A program made the position numbers and the translations under genes. The notes below the pieces were generated by a model. The model did no database searches. It was not told where the DNA came from and was given only the letters and a program-made list of their open reading frames with translations. Shown here piece by piece: positions 20,210 through 30,978 of a stretch of DNA of 64,000 nt. The DNA is from Emiliania huxleyi CCMP1516 (Eukaryota; Haptophyta; Isochrysidales; Noelaerhabdaceae): the NCBI RefSeq assembly GCF_000372725.1, contig NW_005201287.1, positions 137,899 through 201,898 of the forward strand. Direction: 5' to 3'. How positions within the stretch are numbered: the stretch's first letter is position 1; every line of letters starts with the position of its first letter.

Positions 20210-20677
20210 CTAGGCGAAACACCCGAATCCAACGACCCCGCTCGGCTGTGTAACCCTACTCGCCCATGTCTGCTGGTCCCCGCTGAACTGGCACCTCGGC
20301 AGGAAGGCGCCCTTGGCGTCGCTCTGCCCCAGGGTGTAGCTGGCCACTGCTGCTGCACCGTTGTACACGGTAGCCCAATTCAAGAAAGACGTGTGGTCCC
20401 TTACGTGCTGAGCACCTGGAGCGAGAACGAGCATTGCGTCGCTGTTGATCTGGACCTCGTCAACGACGACGGCGATGGGAGCCAGCGCAGCTGGCGGAGC
20501 CTGCTGCTGCGCCATCTCCACTTGTCCTCTCCTCTCCTCCCACCTCACAGAAAACTGCGGCCGCCAGCGACTGAGCGTCTCGCTGGCGGACGGGGAGAGG
20601 AACACAAAGGGACGTCCGGACGTCCATCCACTGGGATGAGAATACTGGAGATCTGAGGTCGAATCTGCCGATTCCAC
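20210..20677 (-). CDS. Hypothetical protein (155 residues), weak
   Basis: An open frame starting MESADSTSDLQYS, with a fairly normal composition (PIAVVVDEVQINSDAMLVLA, HTSFLNWATVYNGAAAV) compared with the Arg/Pro-rich shadow frames around it. No domain was recognised and no intron deduced. It might be a fragment of a larger gene. Confidence 0.3.
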   Translation of the reverse strand: MESADSTSDLQYSHPSGWTSGRPFVFLSPSASETLSRWRPQFSVRWEERRGQVEMAQQQAPPAALAPIAVVVDEVQINSDAMLVLAPGAQHVRDHTSFLNWATVYNGAAAVASYTLGQSDAKGAFLPRCQFSGDQQTWASRVTQPSGVVGFGCFA

Positions 20678-20689
20678 AGCCGCCCACAG

Positions 20690-21320
20690 GAGCGCCGCCT
20701 CAACACGGGGTCTCGGCTCTATCGAGCCATGCTAGCTCCAGCCGCAGCCCCACCCGGCCGCCCGAGGGTGTTCCCGCAGGCAGAGAAGACCAATCCTGGG
20801 GGAAGTAACCGAGTGGCGCTCTTCTTCTCCCCCTCGTTCTTTGCTGGACTGGCTGCGGGACTTCCCGAGACGACATGCTACATCTCGTTTCTTAAAAGGT
20901 CTTAAAAAATCCGGCCCTCAGAAACCAGGGGTCCCCCGCTAAGGGCAAAGGGGTGTGTTCCTATCAGTATCTCGTAGAGTTCTCTCGCAACTTCTTGCGC
21001 GCGCCGAGAGCCCCGCACGCACTCTCGCTTGCCGCTTTTTTCTCGCTCCAGCCCTCCGGCCTTACATAGCGGACCGGAGGGCTACGAGGCCTTCACACTG
21101 CAAACGGGGACTGACGTCTTGCACGGCTCTAGCGCCTCAAGACTCGCCACCGCGACGCGCACACCCACTCGATTGACGAACACAACACCGGGTGCGAGAC
21201 CACGAGAACACACACACACAACCACCACACCGTGCCCTGCTGAACGCGCCGGGAGAGTGAGCCAGCGCCAACCGCCAGAGCGACCCGACCCGGTCCGGCG
21301 GCGCCTCTTCCCACCGGCCG
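20690..21320. other. Intergenic, no gene seen
   Basis: Nothing recognisable. This is probably the 3' flank of the minus-strand MYND gene. Confidence 0.4.
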
Positions 21321-21322
21321 CC

Positions 21323-21931
21323 TCAGACCAAGACGCCGTCGTCCGACTTGCTTCCGCTCCCCGAGTCGTCGCGTTCGAGCGGCGGCGCGTCGCTCCTCGC
21401 CGACGCATCGGCGGCCTCCTCGGCCTCGCCTGCGGCCGCCGCCTCCGCCGCCTCGCCCTGCCCCTCCGCCGTGGCCTCGGCGGCGGCGGCGGCGGCGGCC
21501 CTTTGCGCAGCGCGGCAGGCGGGCTTGTGCACCTTCCAGTGCTCCTTTTGGCACGCCTCGCTGCAGTAGTGCACCTCGCGGCACCCCTTGCACCGCATCA
21601 GCCCCACACGGCCGTCGCTCCCGCACACCGCGCACCGAGGCACCTCCTCCTCCTCCTCCTCCTCCTCGCCGCCACCGCCGCCGCCGCCGGGCTCTGCTGC
21701 TGCAGGCGGCTCCGCCAGTGCCTGAGCGGGCGCGCTCGCGTCCGCGGCCCCGTCGCCGCGGATGAGGTACACGTACGCTGCGGCGACGAGGCCGGCGGCG
21801 GCGGCGCCGGCCAGCGCCACCAGCGGCGCCGGCAGGCCTTGCGACGCTGGTGGTTTCGGCTTCTTTGCGGCAACCTTGAGCAGCAGGCGGCGCGCCGCCT
21901 CGCGCGACGCCTCCTTGGTCTGGAGCGACAT
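21323..21931 (-). CDS. Membrane-anchored MYND zinc-finger protein
   Basis: The Met at 21931 (MSLQTKEASREAAR) is preferred over the upstream in-frame Met at 22084, because the 51 intervening residues look like 5' leader. That gives 202 residues. Residues about 33-53 (LVALAGAAAAGLVAAAYVYL) form one membrane span. An acidic Glu run follows, then a MYND finger (about residues 95-131) with CAVCGSDGRVGLMRCKGC, HYCSEACQ and HWKVHKPAC, keeping all Cys/His ligands. The tail is Ala/Glu-rich. MYND fingers bind proline-rich peptides in partner proteins. The protein would be anchored in an internal or outer membrane with the finger in the cytosol, but the topology is inferred. Confidence 0.75.
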   Translation of the reverse strand: MSLQTKEASREAARRLLLKVAAKKPKPPASQGLPAPLVALAGAAAAGLVAAAYVYLIRGDGAADASAPAQALAEPPAAAEPGGGGGGGEEEEEEEEVPRCAVCGSDGRVGLMRCKGCREVHYCSEACQKEHWKVHKPACRAAQRAAAAAAAEATAEGQGEAAEAAAAGEAEEAADASARSDAPPLERDDSGSGSKSDDGVLV

Positions 21932-22070
21932 GGTGCGGTCGTCGCGGCGCGCGCTGGGCTGGTGCGGGCTCGAAGGGACGGGCGGAGAGTGGAAGCCGGC
22001 GACTTCCGCTTGTTCTCGCACGTGCCGGCCCGCCAGCAGCGTGCGCACAAGAATTTTGCAAGCGCGGACT

Positions 22071-22131
22071 CCCTCGCACGACACTAGGCACGGGACTGGC
22101 GCGCACTGGCACTAACACAGGTACACCACAG
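22071..22131 (-). promoter_or_regulatory. Dispersed 5' motif, copy B, upstream of the MYND gene
   Basis: The minus strand carries the same string as 19848-19895 and then cctagtgtcgtgcgaggg (22088-22071), which is also exact at 53678-53695 on the plus strand. It lies about 140 bp upstream of the MYND start. It may be a shared promoter element or a fragment of a dispersed repeat. Confidence 0.45.
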
Positions 22132-22149
22132 AAAGAATTTTCTCACCTG

Positions 22150-22520
22150 TGGGCACGGGGCAGTTCAGAGGGCCTGAGGGACTGGGAGAGAGGCGGTCTC
22201 CTAGAGGCGATTGCGTACTATAGATCGAAGCTAGAGGCGGTGGTCTTCATGTGGGTGCCAGCACACGTGGGAATAGCCTGCAACGCGTACGCCGACGCGG
22301 TGGCGACAGCAACCTCGGAAATAACGACACGGAGGACGCGGACGCCTCAAAAGTGGTGCGGGACGCGGTGCGAACCCGGCCATGCATGTACACGGTGCGA
22401 AGGGAGGCGGCAGAGGACACAGAGAAGAGGGAGATAGTGGACCGTCGGACGTACGGGCACATGTGTCGGAGCGCGCACGAGTGGGTGTGCGAACAATTCC
22501 GAAAGACAGTGAGGCCGGTG
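22150..22520 (+). mobile_element. LINE-type retrotransposon RNase H remnant
   Basis: One frame reads GLLEAIAYYRSKLEAVVFMW then VPAHVGIACNAYADAVAT, the typical end of a non-LTR retrotransposon RNase H (W-V-P-A-H-x-G-I...N-x-x-A-D). The coding trace then passes to the frame of the downstream ankyrin protein (AVRTRPCMYTVRREAAEDTE, RRTYGHMCRSAHEW), also LINE-like. It is a degenerate fragment without the reverse transcriptase. Confidence 0.6.
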
Positions 22521-23936
22521 GTGGACCTTCTGTCGCGGCGTGGCGCTGAGCTCAACCTGCAGAACAGCAACGGCGGCACCGCGCTGATGGCCGCCGCCGA
22601 CAAAGGCCACGAGCGGGTGGTCGAGTTGCTGCTTCTGCACGGCGCGGGGATCGACATGCAGAGCAGCAAAGCCGGCACCGCGCTGAATGTTGCCGCCACT
22701 AACGGCCACGAGCGGGTGGTCGAGCTGCTGCTGAAGCGCGGCGCAGAGATCGACTTTCAGAATAGCAACGGCGACACCGCGCTGATGGACGCCGCCAGCC
22801 GAGGCCACGAGCGGGTGGTCGACCTGCTGCTGCAGCGCGGCGCGGGGATCGACCTGCAGAGCAGTGAGGGCTGGACCGCGCTGATAGTCGGTGCCGGCTC
22901 GAATAAACCCGCTGTCGTTCACCGCCTGCTGCGAGCGGGATCAGACACAACGTTGCGCGACGAGGACGGCAAGACGGCGCTGATGCACGCAAAGGATGAG
23001 GGCCACATCGAGTGCGCGCGCGCTATCGAGGAGCACGTGGGCGAGAGGAAGAAGGGGACGGGCGCGCTCGCTTCCTCCGTGACGTGGAGCTTTCTCCTCG
23101 TCCTGTGCTCTCCGGGCGGGTTTTGCGTGACGTGGGGCGTAGTCGGCAGCGCGTTGCTGCTTCTCCCGCCCTACCGGAGCCGCCAGCACGCCCCGGCACG
23201 ACGGCGGGGGCGAAGGCGAACACTGGAGGGTACGCAGCGGTTCGTTCGGCCGCACCGGTTGATGCTTCACTCCTTGTGGGCGTGGGCGACTTCTTGGCGA
23301 CGCGGGACGCGGGAGCCGGAGCAAGGCCAACGGCAGCGGCCAGGGCGACAAGGACGGCCAGAGAAGCCGGTGGCGTGGCACATTGCGGAGCCTCGTCGGC
23401 GGCGGGTCGCTAGAGCGGCGCGGCCATCTTGGGAGGCGGCGGCTGCGCAGCAGGCGGTGAGCGCAGAGCGAGAGGAGCAGCGTGCGAGGGCGGAGACGGC
23501 AAGGGCGGAGAAGGCGAGGGAGCCGCGCGAGCAGGAGCGGCGGGCAGCGGCAGCGGCAGCGGCAGCAGCAGAGGCAAAGGCAGTGGCAGCGGCAGCAGCA
23601 GAGGAAGAGGCGGCAGCAGAGGAAGAGGCAGAGGTAGCGGAGGAGCGCGCGAGGGAGGAGGGCGAGGGGGAGGGCGAGGAGGACGTCGCACCCCTCGCGG
23701 CCGTGCCTCTGTCGGAGGCCAACTTTGATACTGGCCGCCCGGCCGTGCCTGAGTCGACCCTCGGCGGCGAGTCAACATGCATAATTTGCTTCACCCGGCC
23801 AAAGTCGCACGCCGCGGTGCCTTGCGGGCACCGCTGCGCTTGCGCCGACTGCTCCGCCAAGATCATGGAGCGTGACGGTCGGTGCCCGTACTGTCGCGAG
23901 GAGGTGATGATGTGGATGATTCCACGTGAGGTCTGA
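22251..23936 (+). CDS. Ankyrin-repeat RING-finger protein (probable E3 ubiquitin ligase)
   Basis: The frame opens at 22251 (561 residues), but the first 90 residues derive from the LINE remnant, so the true start is uncertain. About residues 90-270 hold five ankyrin repeats (HERVVELLLKRGAEIDFQNS, GDTALMDAASRGHERVVDLL and so on) ending with LLRAGSDTTLRDEDGKTALM. A poorly conserved linker follows, in which 23075-23400 could be intronic. Then come an Ala/Glu/Arg-rich coiled-coil region (about 395-480) and a C-terminal C3HC4 RING (about residues 509-550: CIICFTRPKSHAAVPCGHRC, CADCSAKI, CPYCREEV) with all ligands present. RING plus ankyrin architecture suggests a ubiquitin ligase that recognises substrates through the repeats. 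It is related to the 39297-41321 protein. Confidence 0.75.
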   Translation: MGASTRGNSLQRVRRRGGDSNLGNNDTEDADASKVVRDAVRTRPCMYTVRREAAEDTEKREIVDRRTYGHMCRSAHEWVCEQFRKTVRPVVDLLSRRGAELNLQNSNGGTALMAAADKGHERVVELLLLHGAGIDMQSSKAGTALNVAATNGHERVVELLLKRGAEIDFQNSNGDTALMDAASRGHERVVDLLLQRGAGIDLQSSEGWTALIVGAGSNKPAVVHRLLRAGSDTTLRDEDGKTALMHAKDEGHIECARAIEEHVGERKKGTGALASSVTWSFLLVLCSPGGFCVTWGVVGSALLLLPPYRSRQHAPARRRGRRRTLEGTQRFVRPHRLMLHSLWAWATSWRRGTREPEQGQRQRPGRQGRPEKPVAWHIAEPRRRRVARAARPSWEAAAAQQAVSAEREEQRARAETARAEKAREPREQERRAAAAAAAAAEAKAVAAAAAEEEAAAEEEAEVAEERAREEGEGEGEEDVAPLAAVPLSEANFDTGRPAVPESTLGGESTCIICFTRPKSHAAVPCGHRCACADCSAKIMERDGRCPYCREEVMMWMIPREV

Positions 23937-23939
23937 ACT

Positions 23940-24778
23940 CTGATTTGCGGGGTTTCCATTGGTGGTATTTCCTAAAGAATTACTTAAAGTCACGTCTCTC
24001 AGTCTCACCTGTGAGACCTGATAGGTGATAGCCCAGTCCCCCAGAGTGCTCCCCACCGCGCGCGACCCACCAGCTGCTCAGCGCCTCAGCCCTCGAGGCT
24101 CAGCCGCGACGGGCACTTGCCCACGAGCCAGAGGCTCAGCAACCTGCCCCTGTTGCTCGGCAGCAGCAGGCTGTTGTTGTTCACGGGCCACCACAGCCTC
24201 TTCGCGTAGCACGGAAAAAAGGTTTCTCATTTATGGTTTACACCCTGAATTCTTTGTGTGCGCGCCACAGTCCCGTGCCCAGTAAAAGAAAGAAAGAAAC
24301 AAACCGAACAGACAACCCAGGGAGGGATGGGAGGACGGCACGCCGCCACCACACACTCACACACACACCACACAGGGATTTTAAGGAGAGGAGTGTCCAG
24401 TGCTGTCGGATTCCTCAATTCTTTTGACCGGAGGCGGCGCGGGCGGCAGGCGCATGCGGGTGAGGGTTGGGCGGGGGGCGGACCCGAGAGCGGCTCAAGG
24501 GTTTGTCCGGTCCGGTGGGCGGGGTGGGGCGGGGCGGAGCCGGGTGGATCGGTCGGGTCGGGTCGGGCTGGGGCGGGGTTGCTCGGGTCGGGGTGGGGCG
24601 GGGTTGTGGGGGGTGGGGATGTCGGGGTGGGGTGGGGTGGGCGCCGGAGTGGGAGTGGTGTGACTGCTCCTGTGGCGACGCTTCGCCCCGGCTTGCCCTC
24701 GTGAATCGTGTGTCTCTCCGCCCGCCTGGCTTGGAGAAGTCTGCCGCCGCGCCGGTCGCGCTGCTTCTTGCGCCTCCC
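23940..24778. other. Intergenic, G-rich repeats
   Basis: No gene was recognised. 24440-24660 is a degenerate (ggggtggggcgggtcgg) G-rich tract, potentially quadruplex-forming, directly upstream of the next gene. A cacacacac run lies near 24355. Confidence 0.45.
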
Positions 24779-27700
24779 ATGCGTGCGCATTGCGTTCTGC
24801 TGAGTCTAACCGTCGTGGCGATCGACGCGGCGGCCGTGCCCCCAGAGCCCCTGCAGCGCAGGGCGCTGCGTGGCGGCGGCGGCGGCGGCCGGAGAAACCG
24901 CAACAAAGGTTTGGGTGGTGAGGCACAGGCGTCCGAGAGCGGCGACGCGGTGGCGGTGCCAGCGCAGGCGGTGGCGGTGGCGGCACCTGTTGGCTCGTCG
25001 GCGCCTGCTGCTCTCGCCGTACCCGTCCAGGCTGTCGCAGTGGCGGCTCCCGCGACTGCGACGGCGGTGCAGGCGGTGGCCGTGGCCGTGGCTGCCGAGC
25101 CGGTGGCCGTCACGCCAGCCGCGGCAATGCCAGCCGCGGCTGTGGCCGCGCCGCTCGCTGCGCCTGTTGCTGTCGCTACGCCAGAGGCTGTGGCGCCCCC
25201 GTACGCAGTGGCGGCCCCACAGGCAGTCGCGCCGCCAGAGGCGGTGGCCGCGCCGGTCGCGGTGGAGCCCCCGGTGGCGGTGGCGCCGCCCGAGGCGGTC
25301 GCTGCCCCGGTGGCCGTCGAGCCCCCTGAGGCGGTCGAGCCGCCCGTCGCCGTGGCGCCGCCCGAGGCGGTGCAGGCGCCGGTGGCGGTGGCGGCGCCTG
25401 TGGCGGTGCAGGCGCCGGTGGCGGTCGCGCCACCCGAGGCCGTCGCACCACCCGAGGCCGTCGCACCGCCCGAAGCCGTCGCGGCGCCGGCGGCCGCCGT
25501 GCCCGTGGCGGTGCCTGCGGCGGTGCTGCCAGCAGAGGCTGCCGCTGCGTCGGCTGCAGGGAGCGAGGGCAGCGGCCGGGCGCACCGGGGGAAGGAGAAG
25601 GCCGCGGCGAGGGCTGCCGAGCGCGAGCGTGCGGCGGCGGCGGAGAAGTCCGAGGCGGAGAGGGCGGCGGCGGAGAAGGAGGCGGCCAAAGCAGCGAGGG
25701 ACAAGGCGGCGGCGGACCAAGCGGGGGAGAGGGCGGCTGCGGAGAGGGCGAAGGCACAACTCGCGGCGCAGAGGGCGGCAGAGGCGGAGAAGGCTGCAAC
25801 GGCAGAGAGGGCGGCAGCGGCAGCGGGGAAGGCGGCGGCGGCGGAGGCAGCGGGGGCAGCGGGGGCAGCGGAGAAGGCGGCGGCGGCGGCGGCGGCGGCG
25901 GACGAGGATGACAGACCGAGGAAGAAGCGGCGCTGGAAGGAGCGTGGCGGGGAGGGCGGCGGCGGCGGCGCGGGCAGCGCCTCGCCCTTTGCGCTCCTCC
26001 CGTATGTGGCGTTTGGCGGCCTGCTCCTCGGCCTAGCGCCCGCCCTGCTGATGCGGCTCCGCGCACGCAAGGCGGCGGCGGAGGAGGGCGCGGCAACGGC
26101 GGGCGAGGGCGGGCGCGAGTCGGCTCGCATTCGCTCTTTTAGCGACGCGGTGCGGCTCGTCCGCTGCTATCTGCCCGCCGTGAGCTACAAGACAGTCAAG
26201 GAGAGCGACGACTCGCCGTCCGACTCGCCGCTGAAGCGGCGCTGCTGCCCGTGCCTCGGCGGCGAGAAGGGCGAGTCGCCTCTCTCCGCTCGAGACTCGC
26301 TCTGGGCGGTGCGCCTCCGCCCGCCACTTTCCCACGATGCAATGGCGCTACTCTCCGGCAGAATCTGCCGCCAGCGCTTGCATCGCCACCACAGTCCCTG
26401 CAGTCAGTCCTGCTGCGCACTGCGCCGAGCCGTGGGCGGAGTGGCGCAGCTGGACAAGCGCGGGGGGTGCTCAGAGGGCCTCCTTCCCTCCCTCCGCCTT
26501 CCCCACCTTCAGGTGCGGGGAGGCGATGGCTTCGCGCCAATGCAGAGCGCGTCGCTCGGCTTTTCGGTCCGGTTTGACGAGGAGGAGGCGCAATCTCACC
26601 ACTGCCCGCTGCCCGCTGCCACTCGTGTGCACACCTACTCGCAACTGCTAAAGCACACCGCCGCACACCACTGCTCGCCCCCTCGCAGGGCGGCTCCACA
26701 AACGGCGAGTCAGCCTCAGTGAACGGCGACTCCGCCAAGGGCTCCACCCTCACCGACGACGACATGCTCTACGACGTCGAGGGCGCCGCCGCCGCCGCCG
26801 CCGCAAAGTACGCCGCCCCCATCGCGCCGCTGCCGCAGCTCGAGTCCAAGGCGGCGAGGGAGGCGCCGCGGCTCCCGGCGCCGGCGGCGGGGGCGGCGCA
26901 GCTGCCTGGCGTCGTCTCGGTCATGCCCGCCTCGCCCGACAAGGCGAGCCCGCCGGACGACGGCGGCTTCGGCGCCTTTGGCGACGCGGAGTTCGACGAG
27001 TTCGGCGGCGAGTGGGGCGGCTTTGACGACGTCGGCACGCTCGCGCCCGCTCCGGAGCAGCTGCCCGCGCAGCTGTCCGGCCGCTCGGAGCCATCGGGCC
27101 GGTCCGAGGGGGACGGCGGCGAGGCGGTGGCCAGGCTCGGCCTCGAGTTCGCGGCGGCGGCGCGCGCGCGGGCCGCCTTCGACGCAGCCTTCCGGCGCGA
27201 CGCGGCCGCCTCGCTGCTGGTGGCCGAGGCGGCAGTGTCGGTGCGGCTCTGCACGGCGCCTGTGCGGCGCGCTGGTGCCCGCCTTCACCTCTTCACAGCC
27301 GCGCGACTGTGAACAGGTTGTCTCTGTCGAGGCCGGATCGACCGTCGTCCGCTTCCGCGTGGCGGGCGTGGCCGACGTCGCGGCGGCCCTCGGCGGCGGA
27401 CGCTTCTCCACCGCCGCGCTGACGCAGTTCAACAGAGGGACGCCGGTGGCTGTCCTGGAGATGCGTGCGGCGGAGCCGGCCGGCGAAGCGGCGAGCGACG
27501 CTGCTGCCGGCGCGCCGAGCGCAGCCGACGACTGGGGCGGAGGCGAGTGGGCGGCCGCCGGCGAGTCGGAGTTCAGCGACTTTGGAGACTTTGGCGGCGA
27601 GGCGGCGGCCGGCGCCGGGTTTGGTGACTTCTCCGCGCCTGAGCCGGCGGCAGAGCCGCAGCCGCAGTTTCAACGCGCGGCCTCGCCGCCGCCGCCGCCG

Positions 27701-29546
27701 CCGCTCGCCGAGGGTGCGGGCCACAGCGCCGAGCGTGGCGCTTCGGCCGAGTTTGGCGATTTTGGCGACTTCGACGACTTCGACGGCGGCAGCGGTGGCG
27801 CTCAACCCGCGGCGCCCGGGTGGGCCTGCGGCCGCCGGTGAGACGGGGTTGCGCCTCCCCCCTGTAGGAGAGCTGCCCACTGCCGCGGCCGCGGCTGTTG
27901 CTGGCGGCGGAGCAGCGTCCGTCCGCACAGAGGCGAGGCTCGAGGACGAGTTCGCCTTCGACGCGGGCTTCGACGGCGAGAGCGGGCTCGACACCGCAGG
28001 GGCCGGAGGGGAGGAGGCAGCGGCGGCGGGGGCAGCGAGGGAGGTGGAGGCGCAGGCGGAGGCCGAGGCGGCGCAGAAGGCGGCCGAGGCGGCGCAGAAG
28101 GCGGCCGAGGCGGCCGAGGCGGCCGAGGCGGCGGCAGTGGCCGAGGCAGCAGCAGCAGCAGCGAGGGAGGCGGAGGCGGCCGAGGAGGCTGCCAAGGCGG
28201 AGGCGGAGGCGAAGGCGAAGGCCCTGCAAGAGGGAGCGGCGGCGAGACGAGCCGCCGCGTTTGCGAGGGCGCAGGCAGAGGCGGCGGCGGCGAAGGCGGC
28301 GGCAGCGGAGAAGGCGGCGGCGGAGAAGGCAGAGGCGGAGAGGCTGGCGGCCGAGAAGGCGGCAGCGGAGGAGGCGGCGGCCCAAGATAGTCTGAGTGAG
28401 GCGGGTAGTGAGGACGACTTTGCCGCGTTCGACGCGCCGCTGTCGCTGCCCGCCGATCCCACGCCGGCCTCTGCAGCCGACGCTCCCGGCAGCGAGCCGC
28501 CCCTCTCCTCCTCGCTGGACGCGTCCTCGACCGCCGCCTCCACGCTCGCCGCGTCCGACCTGTCGGCCTCGGCCCTCACCGCCACCGGCCCCGCCCTCGC
28601 CGCATTCGACGACGACGACGACGAGGACGACGACGATTCGCCGCCACTCGCACGCGGAGTCTTTGGCGAGATGATTGCCCGAGATTGCCCGAGATCACCC
28701 GAGATCACCCGTGATCACCCGAGATCACCCGAGACACTCGCACGCGGACTCTCTGGTGCGCGAGCGACCCCGCCCCCCACCCCCACCCCAACCCCCATCC
28801 CCACATCCCCACCCCACCCACCCTCACCCCCACCCTCAACCCAGCTTGCGCCAGCTGGCACCAGCGCGTGTTACAATTGCGGCAGGCGACCCCCCGAGCT
28901 CCTCGACCCTCGACCCGCCCGCCGCGCCGCCCGCCGCGCCGCCCGCTGAGCCGCCCGCTGAGCCGCCCGGCGAGCCGGCGAGCCTCGCCTCCTCCGCCGG
29001 CCCTTCCTGGGCCGAGGCTGCGCCTGTGGGGCCTCCCGCGGGCAGCCCAGGCGGGGGCGACGGGGGCGAGGGCGAGGGCGAGGGCGGGGGGGTGGGTGGC
29101 GGTGGCGGTGGCGGTAGCGAGGGCGGCGGCGGCGGCGGCGCTGCGCGCAGCAGCCCGGTGCGCGGTGTGGATGCCTTGAGGGGCGGCGAGGAGACGTCTC
29201 GCGAGGCGCGCGGCGGCAGAGTGTGCGGGTCTCGGCCAGAGCGCCTCCCGTGAAGCTTCTCGGAACCGTCCTGTAGGAGCTCGCCGCGCTGGAGTGCGAC
29301 CTGTCGGACGCGTCGTCGGTGTCTCCAACCCCGCGGCCCGCCCCCCCGCTCCGGCTGCCACCTCCCCTGAAGCTTCCCGGATCCCTCCCGCAGGCCGTCA
29401 ACCTGCAGTCGATCCGATCCCTCTCGGAGATGTCGTCTGCCGTGTCCGTCGGGCCGGCGACCTCCGACTTCACAACCAGTCGAGAGCACACTTCCGACGG
29501 CGGGTCGGGATCGACCAACGGCGAGACGCAACCGAGAGGGGGCTGA
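24779..29546 (+). CDS. Single-pass membrane protein with alanine/proline repeats, coiled coil and FGDF-motif tail
   Basis: Start ATG 24779 begins a signal peptide (MRAHCVLLSLTVVAIDAAAV). Residues about 60-250 are VAVAPPEAVA-type repeats, about 265-390 an Ala/Glu/Lys coiled coil, and about 402-430 one membrane span (FALLPYVAFGGLLLGLAPAL). Exon 1 ends at 26308. A 380-nt GT-AG intron leads to exon 2 (26689-27261), then a 37-nt intron to exon 3 (from 27299), all phase 0. Exons 2-3 are rich in adaptor-type motifs (FGDAEFDEF, FSDFGDFGG, FGDFGDFDDFD). A further exon (about 27868-28665) is another Ala/Glu coiled coil plus acidic end, followed by small exons near 28893-29150, 29280-29340 and 29392-29546 (VNLQSIRSLSEMSSAVS). 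FGDF motifs bind AP-1/GGA ear domains in trafficking proteins. The family is unrecognised, and later exon joins are tentative. Confidence 0.55.
28647..28765 (+). repeat. Exon-edge duplication flanking a gagatcaccc repeat
   Basis: cactcgcacgcggagtcttt at 28648 is echoed by cactcgcacgcggactctct at 28736. Between them lie five to six copies of cgagatcaccc/cgagattgccc (11 bp). This is the same layout as the MSH6 minisatellites. Confidence 0.65.
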
Positions 29547-30100
29547 GAGGGGGCCGAGAGGGGGCCGAACGGTGGCCGAATCAGAGCTCAAGTCTCCGAG
29601 ATTGGTCGCCGGTATAGCCGTCGCGAGAGCGAGGCACGCCCGCAACATCTTATGCAATCCTGGCATCTACCCCGCCTTGTTTACTGACTATCATTCTTAT
29701 CCTTATTATTACTATGCGATAGGCATCTACCCCGCGCCCGGCGAGGCGTCGCCCTCAGCCGTGTCGCCCGCTGCCATCGCCCCCGCCCCTTCCGGCAGGG
29801 GAGATGGCAGCGGAGGCGAGCCGCCCCGAGGCAGCCCCGAGGGGAGCCCTGAGGGGTCCGACCCGGAGTTTTGAGGGCGCGCCCAGAGGGCGCGAGGAGG
29901 CGGCGGCGGCGGGGGGGGGGGGGGGGGAGGCGTCGTTGGGCGCCGGACCTGTGTGGGTTGAGTCTGCAGACGCCGCGAGTGGGGCGGCGACCGCCGTGGG
30001 CTGCGCGGGAGCCCCGGGTGCGCCGACCTCTCGCATTGTGCCATGTGGCATGATAGAGAGAGAGTGACGAGGGAGGAGAGAGGCGCGTGACGGTAGAGGT
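29547..30100. other. Possible extra exons with a duplicated ggcatctaccccgc
   Basis: The frame from 29572 to 29874 encodes 100 residues, with GIYPA appearing twice. ggcatctaccccgc at 29662 and 29721 flanks a 45-nt AT-rich, intron-like spacer ending in atag. Whether these are 3' exons of the preceding gene or a separate small gene is not clear. A G16-type run sits near 29910. Confidence 0.35.
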
Positions 30101-30978
30101 GTGTGATGGATGGCAGAGGGGCCGAAGCGGGAAGACTGCAGCGCGCCCGGCATTGGGGGCCGGCATTGCAAGTCATGAGATTGACGTGTCCCTACCCCCC
30201 TCACCGGATACGTGTGCTTTTTAAGATCCACCAAACGATAGCACGTAGTGTCGGCCGTACTCAGCGTGCCCCCACGCGCACGGACGCCCCCGCGAGCAGG
30301 ACCAACACGCAGGAGCCAGGACACACGTCAGCCGCTCACCGTCTCGACCGCGCCGCGCGCCGGCGGCCTCGATTGACGATTGGCGGAGGGGCTCGAGACC
30401 TCCGTCGTTCCGTGACTTACCGTGCCAGCGAGGGGCTCCTGGTGCACCGCCCGTCGGTCGCGTTCTTGTATCTCTTGAGCTCTGTGTACCCAGTATCTTC
30501 GACACTTCGATCTTCGTGGAAAGCGAGCGTGATTTTGCGACTGCACGAAGCGTTGTCCGGGGACGTTCCGGATCGTCAATAGAATAAACAATAACACACA
30601 AAGCGGCCGTCGTACACAGTACATGTCAAGGGAGGGACGCGCTGTGTTGAGGTGGGTGAAAGTGCCGCGCCGCGGGACGAGGGCGGCACAGGCACACACA
30701 CACACACACGTACACGCGTCGTACGACGAAGCATTCATGCTACTAGAGGCCTCTCACAAGAGGCTGGTGCATTGCCATTCATGCTACTAGATAGGAGGCT
30801 CGTCGGCGCGCACGGCAGGTTGACTGGTGGCCGCACCCGGGCTACGTAACTGGCTCGAGGCGGATCTCAAGGGAGCAGCGCGCGCGCGTCGTGTCCGACG
30901 CGTACATGGTGTACCGAGAGGCGGGCCGCGAGCCGACGAAACGTTGAGCAGTGCTGCTCGCGCCGGCTCCCCCGCCCT
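30101..30978. other. Intergenic, no gene seen
   Basis: No domain was found on either strand. A (ca)n run lies at about 30695-30710, and tctcaca/ttcatgctacta occurs as short repeats at about 30733-30790. Confidence 0.4.

Noticed and set aside
24415-26130. Minus-strand 571-residue Ala/Gly/Thr-rich frame
   Set aside because: Mirror of the VAVAPPEA repeats. The plus strand has a signal peptide, coiled coil, membrane span and phase-consistent splices.
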